NCBI RefSeq assembly: GCF_002285495.1
Contig: NZ_CP016786.1
Span: 758,001-822,000 of the forward strand
Direction: 5' to 3'
Length of the DNA: 64,000 nucleotides
Source of the DNA: Clostridium isatidis
Lineage (GTDB): Bacteria; Bacillota; Clostridia; Clostridiales; Clostridiaceae
Of this stretch, positions 1 to 8,105 are shown piece after piece; position 1 is the first letter of the stretch; each line of letters opens with the position of its first letter. The notes under the pieces are model-generated. The model was not told the DNA's origin and did not search any database. It saw only the letters and a program-made list of their open reading frames with translations. Both the position numbers and the translations under genes were made by a program.

Positions 1-420
1 GAAGCAATAAAACAAGAAAATAGCAAATTTATTCACGATAACCAAACGGGAAGGAAGTGCCCTAACTGCAGTAAATATCTCCTTGAAGTTAAGGGGAAAA
101 ATAGCAGAATGCTTGTGTGTCAGGATAGAGAATGTGGCTATAAGGAAAACTTGGCTAGATTTACAAATGTTAGATGTCCTGAATGTAAGAAAAAGCTTGA
201 ACTTAGAGGAGAAGGGGAAGCTAAGATATATGTTTGTGTAGGAGCTACTTGTAATTTTAGAGAAAAAGCATCGCAGTTTGAAAAAAGATTTGATAAGAAT
301 GATAAAGTGAATAAAAAGGAAGTTAATAAGATAATAAGGAAAATAAAAAAGGAAGCAGAAGAATTTAATAACAATCCTTTTGCTTCTTTACTTGGTAATT
401 TAAATTTAGAAGATAAATAA
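1..420 (+). CDS. topB: DNA topoisomerase III, C-terminal part (5' truncated by window)
   Basis: The frame is open from base 1, so only the last 139 residues of the gene are present. The visible part is the zinc-ribbon tail typical of clostridial type IA topoisomerases: CPNC near residues 20-23, CQDREC about 15 residues later, then a second unit with CPEC and CVGATC, followed by a Lys/Glu-rich helix. Type IA topoisomerases relax and decatenate DNA through a tyrosine intermediate; that catalytic core lies upstream of the window. TopB rather than TopA is inferred from the form of the ribbons and the short charged tail, so the paralogue assignment is less certain than the family. A hairpin terminator follows closely. 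Confidence 0.75.
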   Translation, partial: EAIKQENSKFIHDNQTGRKCPNCSKYLLEVKGKNSRMLVCQDRECGYKENLARFTNVRCPECKKKLELRGEGEAKIYVCVGATCNFREKASQFEKRFDKNDKVNKKEVNKIIRKIKKEAEEFNNNPFASLLGNLNLEDK

Positions 421-429
421 ATATTAAAA

Positions 430-482
430 GATATGGAATGTATAGTGTAATATAAACACTAATTCCGTATCTTTGTATTTTT
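430..482 (+). terminator. Rho-independent terminator after topB
   Basis: The arms GATATGGAAT (430-439) and ATTCCGTATC (462-471) pair with one wobble, and inner AGTGT/ACACT extends the stem. A T-rich tail follows. It starts 10 bases after the topB stop codon. Confidence 0.8.
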
Positions 483-594
483 GAAGAAATATTAAAAAAT
501 ACAACGTATTAACCATATTGGTTAAAATTGTATTATAATATATTTATAGTATTCTATGAGGATTAAAAATAAATTTAAAAGGGGATTGAAATTT

Positions 595-929
595 ATGTAT
601 GATTTTATGCAGAGGGTTATAGTAAAAAATTTAACTAATGATAGTTTAAGCAATATTAGTATAAGTCATGATGGTAAAGTGAACGGTAATTATAAAGTCT
701 TATAAAGGAACTTAAACCTATGGAATCTAGGGAGGTGCAATTATATACACTTGGAGCCCGGGAAGCATGTAATTTAATTTTATCTTATATTTATAAAAAT
801 GTAAGTAATACTGTTATTGTATATAATAAATTAAATGGTAATGATTTAAGGTTAATTATCCTTGAATTAAGAGATAAAAATGGTGAAATAGCTATTAATA
901 CAATAGTTGATAATAGGTTATGGATATAA
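595..929 (+). pseudogene. Small hypothetical protein, reading frame apparently broken near 697-705
   Basis: An ATG at 595, after an AAGGGGATTG ribosome binding site, opens a 36-codon frame that stops at 703-705. The next frame continues from about 696 through the ATG at 720 to the stop at 927-929 and has no ribosome binding site of its own in front. Joining the frames at the break gives one smooth protein of about 110 residues, with KVL running into IKELKP. One missing base near 697-699 would explain this. The alternatives are two coupled small ORFs or a sequencing error in the short A/T runs here. I do not recognise the family. The second part is a compact mixed alpha/beta sequence with a hydrophobic helix (NLILSYIY) and no clear signal peptide. 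Confidence 0.5.
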
Positions 930-935
930 AATAAG

Positions 936-1008
936 ATTTAAAATAAAAGTAGGAGGATTGTACCATCTATTTTATAAGATGGTACTTCCTCCTACTTTTA
1001 TTTTAAAT
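936..1008. terminator. Long bidirectional terminator between the small gene and pflA
   Basis: A near-perfect inverted repeat has outer arms of 22 bases (936-957 and 987-1008) and inner arms GTACCATCT/AGATGGTAC around a short A/T loop. One arm is A-rich and the other T-rich, so it can terminate transcription from both sides. It overlaps the pflA stop codon. Confidence 0.85.
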
Positions 1009-1722
1009 GCTATTATTGTAGAGAATTTTTTCTAACTCTTGGCATTTATCTCTATCCATTGGTTTTAATCCTTTTAACCTATAGTCAATTCCAAGTTTGT
1101 TATATTTTTCTTCGCCCATAGTATGATAAGGTAGAAGTTCAATTTTTTGAACATTTTTAAAAGTAGATTTTATGTATTTAGATAGATTTCTAATATGTTC
1201 TTCATCATCAGTTATTCCAGGAACAACTACATGTCTTATCCATAAAGGAGTATTTGCTTTATATAGTTCTTCTACAAAGGCTTTATAACTATCCATAGAC
1301 CTTCCAGTAATTTTTTTATACTGATCTTCTTCATGATGTTTTACATCTAATAGAACTAAATCTGTATATCTTAATATTTCTGCATAGTTACCTAAACCTA
1401 CACCAGATGTATCTAAAGTAGTATGAATATTATTCTCCTTACAAAGCTTAAAAAACTCTAGCAAAAAAGCAGGCTGCATTAAAGGATCTCCACCGGAACA
1501 TGTAACTCCACCACCAGATTTTTCAAAAAAGGCTTTATAACGAAGGACTTTTTTGAATAAGTCCTTCGCATCTATTTCATAGCCTCCACTAACATTCCAT
1601 GTATCGGGATTATGACAATAGGAACATCTTAAAAGGCAGCCTTGAAAGAATATTACTGTCCTTATTCCTGGACCATCTACCAAGCCCATTGTTTCAATTG
1701 AATGAATTCTTCCTTTTGTCAT
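1003..1722 (-). CDS. pflA: Pyruvate formate-lyase activating enzyme
   Basis: This is a radical SAM enzyme that installs the glycyl radical on pyruvate formate-lyase using a [4Fe-4S] cluster and S-adenosylmethionine. The N-terminus carries the cluster motif C-LLR-C-SY-C (CxxxCxxC) near residues 27-34, then GGGVTCSGGDPL and the DTSG segment characteristic of PFL activases. About 240 residues is the normal family length. I start at the ATG at 1722, eight bases after AAAGGAG; an ATG at 1728 lies only two bases from that site and would add two residues. It follows pflB directly on the same strand and is probably co-transcribed. Its 3' end runs into the long bidirectional hairpin. Confidence 0.93.
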   Translation of the reverse strand: MTKGRIHSIETMGLVDGPGIRTVIFFQGCLLRCSYCHNPDTWNVSGGYEIDAKDLFKKVLRYKAFFEKSGGGVTCSGGDPLMQPAFLLEFFKLCKENNIHTTLDTSGVGLGNYAEILRYTDLVLLDVKHHEEDQYKKITGRSMDSYKAFVEELYKANTPLWIRHVVVPGITDDEEHIRNLSKYIKSTFKNVQKIELLPYHTMGEEKYNKLGIDYRLKGLKPMDRDKCQELEKILYNNSI

Positions 1723-1743
1723 AATCATTTCTCCTTTACATTA

Positions 1744-3918
1744 TTATATTTTTTCGTGGAATGTTCTGCTTATAACTTCTAATTGTTGTTCTCTTGTTAA
1801 TTTAATAAAGTTAACTGCATATCCAGATACTCTTACAGTTAATTGAGGATATAATTCTGGATGTTCTACTGCATCTAATAACATGTCTCTATTTAATACA
1901 TTTATATTAATGTGATGTCCTTCGTTTTTGAAGTAACCATCTAATAGAGAAGTTAAATTATTTATTTTTGTTTCTCTTTCTTTACCAAGAGAATTTGGTT
2001 CTATTGAGAAAGTATAAGATATTCCATCTTCACAATGATCATATGGAATTTTAGCTACTGATAAGCAAGAAGCTAAAGCACCATTAGTGTCTCTATTATG
2101 CATTGGGTTTGCACCAGGTGCAAAAGGTTCTCCAGCTTTTCTTCCATCAGGAGTTGCACCAGTCTTTTTACCGTAAACAACGTTTGAAGTAATTGTTAAG
2201 ATTGATTGAGAGAATTTAGCATTTCTATAAGGATGTTGTTTTCTTATTTTGTTCATTAATTTTTCTACAACTTCTACTGCAATGCTGTCAACCCTGTCAT
2301 CATCATTACCGTATTTAGGGAATTCGCCTTCAATTTCAAAATCAACAGTTATTCCTTCTTCATTTCTAATTGGTCTTACTTTTGCATATTTTATAGCACT
2401 TAATGAGTCAGCTACTACAGAAAGACCTGCTATACCTGTTGCTAATATTCTTTCTACATCTTTATCGTGTAAAGCCATTTCTAACTTTTCATAGTTATAT
2501 TTGTCGTGCATATAGTGGATAATATTTAATGCATCAACGTAAGTTTTTACTAACCAATCCATGGCTTTATCATAGTTTGCCATAACCTTATCATAATCTA
2601 AAATTTCGTCAGTTATAGGATCTAAGTTAGGAATAACGTGAGTAAATTTCTTTTCATCTACTCCGCCGTTGATAGCATATAATAATGCCTTAGCTAAGTT
2701 TGCTCTTGCTCCAAAGAATTGCATTTGTTTTCCTATTTTCATAGCAGAAACACAGCAAGCAATTCCATAATCGTCACCAAACTTAGGTCTCATTAAGTCA
2801 TCATTTTCGTATTGAATAGAACTTGTGTCAATAGAAACTTTTGCGCAGAAGTTCTTAAAGTTTTGAGGAAGCTTTTCTGACCATAATACAGTTAAGTTTG
2901 GTTCTGGAGCAGGTCCTAAATTATAAAGGGTATTTAAGAATCTGTAAGAAGTCTTAGTAACAAGAGTTTCACCGTTATTGTTCATACCACCAATTGATTC
3001 TGTAACCCAAACTGGATCTCCACTAAATAATTCATCATATTCTTTTGTTCTTAAGAAACGAACTATTCTTAATTTGATAATAAATTGATCGATTAACTCT
3101 TGAGCTTCGCTTTCAGTTAGTATTCCTTTTTTAATATCATTCTCAATGTAAATATCTAAGAAAGTAGAAACTCTTCCAAGAGACATCGCAGCACCATTCT
3201 GTTCTTTTACTACAGCTAAGTATGCTAAATACAACCATTGCACTGCTTCTTTTGCATTTTCAGCAGGTCTAGATAAATCGAAACCATATATATTTCCAAG
3301 TTCTTTTAATTCTTTTAAAGCCTTTATTTGTTCAGATATTTCTTCTCTTAATCTAATTGTTTCTTCATTAATTGTTGTAATAGAGTCTTTTTCTTTAATT
3401 TTTTCTTCAATTAAAGTATCAACTCCATAAAGAGGAACTCTTCTATAGTCACCAATGATTCTTCCTCTACCATAAGCATCTGGAAGACCAGTAATTAAGC
3501 CAGTAGTTCTTGCGTTTCTTATATCTTGAGTATAAACATCAAAAACACCGTCATTATGAGTCTTTCTATACTTTGTGAAAAATTCTTCAATGTTCTTATC
3601 TAACTTTTTGCCATATAATTCAACTGATTTTTTTACCATTCTTATTCCACCGAAAGGCATCATAGTTCTCTTTAGTGGTTCATCAGTTTGAAGTCCTACT
3701 ATTAATTCAAGGTCTTTATCAATATAGCCTGGACCATAAGCAGTTATTGAAGCTAGTGTCTTATCATCAACAATTGGACCAGTTTGATTTTCCTTCTTTA
3801 ATAACTCTAGTACCTTGTTCCAAAGTGCTGTAGTTCTTTCTGTTGGACCTGCTAAAAAGCTATCATCTCCATAATATGGTGTATAATTTTTGTCAATAAA
3901 TTCTTTAACATTTATCAT
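1744..3918 (-). CDS. pflB: Formate acetyltransferase (pyruvate formate-lyase)
   Basis: The enzyme converts pyruvate and CoA to acetyl-CoA and formate in anaerobic cytosolic metabolism, through a glycyl radical. Its 724 residues are close to family length. The adjacent active-site cysteines C388-C389 lie in the segment GIACCVSAM, and the glycyl-radical loop RVSGYAVNF near the C-terminus places the radical on G699. The start ATG follows an AGGAGG site. The activase gene pflA lies 21 bases downstream, giving the usual pflB-pflA pair. An extended -10 (TGTTATAAT, minus strand, 3976-3968) upstream is a plausible promoter. I saw no clear FNR or Rex operator. Confidence 0.97.
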   Translation of the reverse strand: MINVKEFIDKNYTPYYGDDSFLAGPTERTTALWNKVLELLKKENQTGPIVDDKTLASITAYGPGYIDKDLELIVGLQTDEPLKRTMMPFGGIRMVKKSVELYGKKLDKNIEEFFTKYRKTHNDGVFDVYTQDIRNARTTGLITGLPDAYGRGRIIGDYRRVPLYGVDTLIEEKIKEKDSITTINEETIRLREEISEQIKALKELKELGNIYGFDLSRPAENAKEAVQWLYLAYLAVVKEQNGAAMSLGRVSTFLDIYIENDIKKGILTESEAQELIDQFIIKLRIVRFLRTKEYDELFSGDPVWVTESIGGMNNNGETLVTKTSYRFLNTLYNLGPAPEPNLTVLWSEKLPQNFKNFCAKVSIDTSSIQYENDDLMRPKFGDDYGIACCVSAMKIGKQMQFFGARANLAKALLYAINGGVDEKKFTHVIPNLDPITDEILDYDKVMANYDKAMDWLVKTYVDALNIIHYMHDKYNYEKLEMALHDKDVERILATGIAGLSVVADSLSAIKYAKVRPIRNEEGITVDFEIEGEFPKYGNDDDRVDSIAVEVVEKLMNKIRKQHPYRNAKFSQSILTITSNVVYGKKTGATPDGRKAGEPFAPGANPMHNRDTNGALASCLSVAKIPYDHCEDGISYTFSIEPNSLGKERETKINNLTSLLDGYFKNEGHHININVLNRDMLLDAVEHPELYPQLTVRVSGYAVNFIKLTREQQLEVISRTFHEKI

Positions 3919-4345
3919 GTTTGTACCTCCTTTAAAATAATGTATATTTTAAATACTCTTTAACTAAATTATAACATAAATTCTTATAAATAATAGTAGG
4001 ATTTTGAATTATTTAGCAAAAAATATAGCAATCAGATAGAATAATAATATCATAGAAAGAATAAAAAACAAATATAAATTTTGCTAAAATCAAGTATTAG
4101 TGCGATATTAAGAATATTAAGAAAATTGAAAAAATTTAAAATAAGATTGTTAAAACTTAGACTAAGTATAATGATTACAATAAAAGAAAAGGTCATAATG
4201 CTTTATAGTGGTATTCATTTGATTGCCTTTTTTATTGTAAAAAATAAATTAAAAGTTATTAAAAAATTGTTAATTATTTTTATTAAAAATATGTGATATA
4301 ATATAGAATGTTAGCATAAAATGGAAAATGTTAGGAGGGAAAAAT
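3919..4345. other. Divergent intergenic region with two extended -10 promoters
   Basis: This A/T-rich gap of 427 bases separates pflB (minus) from the cysteine-rich gene at 4346 (plus). I see an extended -10 TGTTATAAT on the minus strand at 3976-3968 for pflB, and an extended -10 TGATATAAT on the plus strand at 4294-4302 for the next gene. Neither has a good -35. The middle contains only short, poorly coding frames and no recognisable RNA. Confidence 0.5.
4294..4302 (+). promoter_or_regulatory. Extended -10 promoter element upstream of the gene at 4346
   Basis: TGATATAAT matches the extended -10 pattern TGnTATAAT. No convincing -35 lies at 17 bases. The element is about 44 bases before the start codon. 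Confidence 0.5.
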
Positions 4346-4789
4346 ATGGCAGTTGCATTTAAAGATATTAATTTTAGCCGACTTGTGGACAAGTTAAGTC
4401 CTTGTTGTTTATCAAAAGAAACATGTGGTGTTTGTGATAGAAAGAATTGTTTAGTTGGTTATGGTACTGAATGTATAAAAGAGTGTATGATTAATAAAGT
4501 TACTTATGTAATGAATGGCTATGAAAATATTCCTATTACAGATACTAAGGTATATGATAAGGAAAATATTATGAATGGAATTATAGATATCCTTAAGCTT
4601 TGTAAAAACTGTAAAGAAAATCATTTTAACAACTGCATTGTTAATATTTTAAGAAGCTGCTATGAGGTAATATTATTAGGAGAAGAAAAGGATTATAAGG
4701 GAAGTGCTCTTCTTTATATAAATGATTTAAAGGCTTCTAATCCTGAAATAGCTGATGAATTATTTAAAAGATATATGACTAGAGAATAA
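4346..4789 (+). CDS. Hypothetical cysteine-rich protein
   Basis: I do not recognise the function. The start at 4346 (MAVAFKD) is chosen because TAGGAGGG sits 8 bases upstream; an in-frame ATG at 4328 overlaps that binding site and is unlikely. The 147-residue protein has about 12 cysteines in two groups. One is near residues 16-45 (PCC, TCGVCDRKNC, ECIKEC) and the other near 86-105 (CKNC, C, C). Such spacing suggests metal binding or disulfides. There is no signal peptide or membrane segment. The next gene is also cysteine-rich, so the two may share a metal-related or redox role, but that is inference. Confidence 0.75.
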   Translation: MAVAFKDINFSRLVDKLSPCCLSKETCGVCDRKNCLVGYGTECIKECMINKVTYVMNGYENIPITDTKVYDKENIMNGIIDILKLCKNCKENHFNNCIVNILRSCYEVILLGEEKDYKGSALLYINDLKASNPEIADELFKRYMTRE

Positions 4790-4897
4790 ATGTAATAAAA
4801 AATTAATTTTTTAAAAGAAAAAAAATATTTATTTTTAAATCTGATGTTTTTATAATATTTTCGTAAAAAGATTTCGTAATGAAATTGGGGGAAAAAT

Positions 4898-5545
4898 ATG
4901 ATAAAAATAGATTTAAAAATTGACCAAGGTGTTCCGCAGTATGGATGTAGCTCTTGTTATAATTGCAAAAGTGAATTTGGAAAAAGTCTTTGTGAAATAA
5001 AAAATAGGGGATGCTGTTCTTATTTCCCCAAATTTAATTTGTATGATATTCATAAGATGGTAAAAGAAGAAGAAGGCATGGAAACCCTAAAGAGAATACT
5101 AGCTTTACCAAAAGTAGAAATTAATAATTATTATATACATGCAAAAGGATATTTTGATGAAGAAGGTTACAACCTTTATAAAAATAACGGAGAATTAGAT
5201 AATTTTAAGGTAAGAGATAAAACTATTTTTTTTAGAGCATGTCCATTTGTAAAATCAGGAGAGGGTTGTACAATAAAAGCAAAATATAGAAGTTATGTAT
5301 GTAATTTTTTCATATGTGAAGAAGTTGTAAATCAAATAAAAGATAATGAAATATTTAAGCTTTATGAGGAAGAAAGAGATAGACATGTTAAATGGATTAG
5401 TTGGGAAAATACCGCCCTTGAATATTATTTTATATCAGAAAAGCTTAACTTAATAAAGAATTTTAATGAAATAATAAATATTTTAAAAGAAATGCCTTTA
5501 AGAGAATATGAATATAGGGCTTTAGAGGCAATAGAAATAGATTAA
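4898..5545 (+). CDS. YkgJ-like cysteine cluster protein
   Basis: The 215-residue protein has the spread of cysteines seen in the YkgJ (UPF0153) family, thought to bind metal such as zinc or iron-sulfur. An N-terminal CSSCYNC plus RGCCSYFP is followed by RACPF, then GCTIKAKYRSYVCNFFICEE. The last part matches the family's C-x-I-Y-x-x-R-P-x-x-C-R-x-F-x-C pattern loosely. The C-terminal third is helical and lacks cysteines. No signal peptide or transmembrane helix is visible. The ATG follows TTGGGGGAAAA. A strong hairpin terminator sits just after the stop. Substrate and role are unknown; the family call is moderate because the match is by pattern. Confidence 0.65.
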   Translation: MIKIDLKIDQGVPQYGCSSCYNCKSEFGKSLCEIKNRGCCSYFPKFNLYDIHKMVKEEEGMETLKRILALPKVEINNYYIHAKGYFDEEGYNLYKNNGELDNFKVRDKTIFFRACPFVKSGEGCTIKAKYRSYVCNFFICEEVVNQIKDNEIFKLYEEERDRHVKWISWENTALEYYFISEKLNLIKNFNEIINILKEMPLREYEYRALEAIEID

Positions 5546-5553
5546 GAATAATT

Positions 5554-5606
5554 AACTTCCTGTTTTATTATAACTTATTTATGTTATAGCAAAACAGGAA
5601 GTTTTT
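5554..5606. terminator. Terminator between convergent genes
   Basis: AACTTCCTGTTTT pairs with AAAACAGGAAGTT around an inner TATAAC/GTTATA stem, with a T-run on the plus strand. It ends the gene at 4898 and lies 7 bases beyond the stop of the small minus-strand ORF at 5614, so it may serve both. Confidence 0.85.
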
Positions 5607-5613
5607 CATGGAT

Positions 5614-5733
5614 TTAACCTTGATTGTTTGTAGATTTTACTTGATTATTTCCTTTGTCTTTGTTATTAGTATTTCTATTTTTATCAGTGTTGCTTTTATT
5701 ATTTTTATTTCTGTTATATTGAGAACTGCTCAT
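5614..5733 (-). CDS. Small Asn/Lys-rich protein (39 residues), hypothetical
   Basis: This short frame is easily missed. The ATG at 5733 lies 6 bases after an AAGGTGGTG ribosome binding site and the frame runs 39 codons to a TAA at 5614. The product starts MSSSQYNRNKNN and is almost entirely Asn, Lys, Ser, Thr, Gln and Asp with no hydrophobic core, so it should be unstructured and highly soluble. It has no signal peptide. The binding site lies inside a CCACC/GGTGG inverted repeat (5741-5754). A spore or DNA-associated role is possible by composition only. The good binding site and the terminator just beyond the stop argue for a real gene; low complexity argues for caution. Confidence 0.5.
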   Translation of the reverse strand: MSSSQYNRNKNNKSNTDKNRNTNNKDKGNNQVKSTNNQG

Positions 5734-5779
5734 AAAATCACCACCTTATGGTGGTTATTATTTGTTGAAAATTATAAAG

Positions 5780-7327
5780 TTATTCATATTCTTCATCAAA
5801 TTTAGGTTCTTCAGCCTTTTTTAATGTAAATTTAAACATTACACCATCATCTGTATTTGATAAGGAAAATTTACTTTCATGTAAGCTTAATATTCTATCT
5901 ACTATTGCAAGACCAAGACCGCTGCTATTTTTATTTTCTGATCTTCTTCTAGATTTATCTAATTTATAGAATTTATTAAATAAATTTTCTATTTCATATT
6001 CGGGAATATGAGAACCTTTATTTTCTATTGATATTTCAACTAAATTTTCTATAGTTTTAACTTCTATGATAACATCATTATAACTATTTGTATATTTAAA
6101 AGCGTTACTTAAAAGGTTTGTCATGACTTGATCTAGTTGGAAACTATCACCAATTACATAACAGTATTCTAAGTCAGTATTTAAAATTAAATTAATATTC
6201 TTTGATGCATATTCAAGAGAAAACTTTTTTATTAATTTTTGAATTAACCTTAATATATTAAATTTCTCTAAAATTAATTCTGTAGTTCCGGATTCTAGTT
6301 TTGATAATTCTAACATATTAGTAACTAATTTATCCATCTTTTTAGCTTCATCTATTATTGTTTCTAAATATATATTAATATCTTTACCTTTTGCAATACC
6401 GTCTCTTAAACCTTCAGCATAGCCTTCAATTATTCCTATAGGAGTTTTTAAATCATGGGAAACACTTGCTATAAAATCTTTTCTTAATTCTTCTATTTTA
6501 CGTTTTTTTTCAATATCTTCTTGTAGCTTCATATTTTTTTGCTTTAAATCTTCTAAAGAACTTTCTAAGGAAGAAGATAAAAAGTTAAGAGTAGTAGCAA
6601 GATTTCCGATTTCGTCATCAGATTGGACTTCACATTTAACTGAAAAATCTAAGTTAGACATACGTTTTGCAACATTATTAATTTTTACTAAAGGTTTAGT
6701 AATTAAATTTACATATATAAGTGTTAAAATTAATCCTAATATTAAAAAACCATTAAATAGGTATATGTAAAATTCCTTTATTACATCTGTAGCTTCTCTT
6801 ATTGGCTGCATGGAGGATACAGCTACAATTATGGAATCATTGAAGGAGTTTAAGGACATAGGTGTTATTGTACCTATTTTAGTAGTCTTAGTAAAAGCAT
6901 TTTCAAAAATTGTAGTTTTTGATTTGCCGTTTTCTAATACTTCATATATTAAATCTTTATTGTTTATTAATTCAGCACAGAAATAGGTTAAAGTTTGAAA
7001 ATCGTCAGTATTTTTATCATAATTAGGTAGAAATTTAAACTTTCCGTCTAAGGAAAGAAGGGCAATTTTAGAGTTAGTATCTTGTTCAAATCTAAATAAA
7101 GCTTCATTAAGAAGTTTTTCATTTGATACTTGATATGAATAAAGTTCGCTAAATTTTTTAGTTTCTTTAATCATTTCTTTTACTTTCTTATTTAAATAAA
7201 AATCTTGAAAAAATAAATTTTGAAATATCATGCTAAATACTAGGAGAATAAATATTAAGGAGGAGGTTATAAGAAATAATTTACTTGATATACTAAATGT
7301 TAACTTTTTCTTCAAATCTATATCCAC
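5780..7327 (-). CDS. Sensor histidine kinase with HAMP domain
   Basis: The 515-residue membrane kinase has two transmembrane helices (about 14-36 and 186-208) flanking an extracytoplasmic sensor region of about 150 residues. A HAMP domain (about 206-258), a coiled linker, the HisKA box with phospho-acceptor H291 (SVSHDLKTP), and an HATPase domain with N404 (NLLSNAF) and SSGLGLAIV near 468 follow. The G1 box is degenerate, ENKGSHIP instead of D-x-G-x-G. Its 5' end overlaps the response regulator gene by 35 bases, so the pair is translationally coupled. The signal is unknown; no Cys-His metal motif is obvious in the sensor part. Confidence 0.9.
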   Translation of the reverse strand: MDIDLKKKLTFSISSKLFLITSSLIFILLVFSMIFQNLFFQDFYLNKKVKEMIKETKKFSELYSYQVSNEKLLNEALFRFEQDTNSKIALLSLDGKFKFLPNYDKNTDDFQTLTYFCAELINNKDLIYEVLENGKSKTTIFENAFTKTTKIGTITPMSLNSFNDSIIVAVSSMQPIREATDVIKEFYIYLFNGFLILGLILTLIYVNLITKPLVKINNVAKRMSNLDFSVKCEVQSDDEIGNLATTLNFLSSSLESSLEDLKQKNMKLQEDIEKKRKIEELRKDFIASVSHDLKTPIGIIEGYAEGLRDGIAKGKDINIYLETIIDEAKKMDKLVTNMLELSKLESGTTELILEKFNILRLIQKLIKKFSLEYASKNINLILNTDLEYCYVIGDSFQLDQVMTNLLSNAFKYTNSYNDVIIEVKTIENLVEISIENKGSHIPEYEIENLFNKFYKLDKSRRRSENKNSSGLGLAIVDRILSLHESKFSLSNTDDGVMFKFTLKKAEEPKFDEEYE

Positions 7328-7976
7328 TTCCTCTTACAGTTACAATATAGCAGGCCTTTTCCTTAAGTTTTTCTCTTAGTCTTTTAATATTAGTATCTAC
7401 AGTTCTTATGTCTCCATAATAATCAATTCCCCAAACATTATCTAAAATAGTATCTCTAGATAAGGCAATTCCTGCATTATCAGATAAGTAAACAAGAAGT
7501 TCAAATTCTTTTGGTGATAAGTTTATTATTTCTCCATTTACTTTGACTTCATGAGATAATTTATTTATTGTTAATCCATTAAAATCTTTTATACTTGAAA
7601 AATTTTCTTCATCAGAGGTCCTTTTAAGAAGAGCTTTTACTTTAGCAACTAACACTTTTGGAGAAAAGGGTTTTGTTATATAATCATCAGCACCCATTTC
7701 ATAACCAAAAAGTTTATCTTCTTCCTGACCTTTCGCAGTGAGTAAAATTACAGGAACGGTAGAAACTTTTCTTATCATTTCTAAAACAGTTATACCATCA
7801 ACTTTAGGCATCATAATATCTAAAATAACTAAGTCAATTTTATTATTAACAAAGTAATTTAAACCTTCATCACCATCGGCAGCTTCAATAATATTAAAGT
7901 CTTCTTTCAAAAAATAATCTCTAAGTAGAAATCTTATTCTAGTTTCATCTTCTATTATCAATATATTTTTTTTCAT
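7293..7976 (-). CDS. OmpR/PhoB-family response regulator
   Basis: The receiver domain (residues 1-120) has the acidic pair E9-D10, phospho-acceptor D53 in VILDIMMP, T80 and K102 (ITKPFSP). The C-terminal winged helix carries LSPKEFELLVYL and the RTVDTNIKRLREKL recognition helix region. It binds DNA after phosphorylation by the kinase encoded next to it. I start at the ATG at 7976: the ATG at 7988 is itself part of the GGAGG ribosome binding site. The gene is first in a two-gene minus-strand operon and is divergent from the M16 peptidase gene, with about 130 bases between them. Targets cannot be told from the window. Confidence 0.93.
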   Translation of the reverse strand: MKKNILIIEDETRIRFLLRDYFLKEDFNIIEAADGDEGLNYFVNNKIDLVILDIMMPKVDGITVLEMIRKVSTVPVILLTAKGQEEDKLFGYEMGADDYITKPFSPKVLVAKVKALLKRTSDEENFSSIKDFNGLTINKLSHEVKVNGEIINLSPKEFELLVYLSDNAGIALSRDTILDNVWGIDYYGDIRTVDTNIKRLREKLKEKACYIVTVRGSGYRFEEKVNI

Positions 7977-8105
7977 AAAGGCCTCCATAATAATTTCTTT
8001 TATAATTATTATAAGTGTGAAATCTTCTCTGGTAAAGATTAATTATTTATAATAGTATATAGTATGTAGACAAATTATTAGAGGGTAGATATAGGTGATA
8101 TAAAT

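Noticed and set aside
4081..4296. A 71-codon plus-strand frame upstream of the cysteine-rich gene
   Set aside because: It starts with TTG, has no ribosome binding site, is a Lys/Ile/Leu-rich composition typical of A/T DNA, and contains the promoter region of the next gene.
5608..5805. A plus-strand frame of 65 codons over the small minus-strand ORF
   Set aside because: It is the antisense of the Asn/Lys-rich ORF, lies within the terminator tail and overlaps the kinase gene end.
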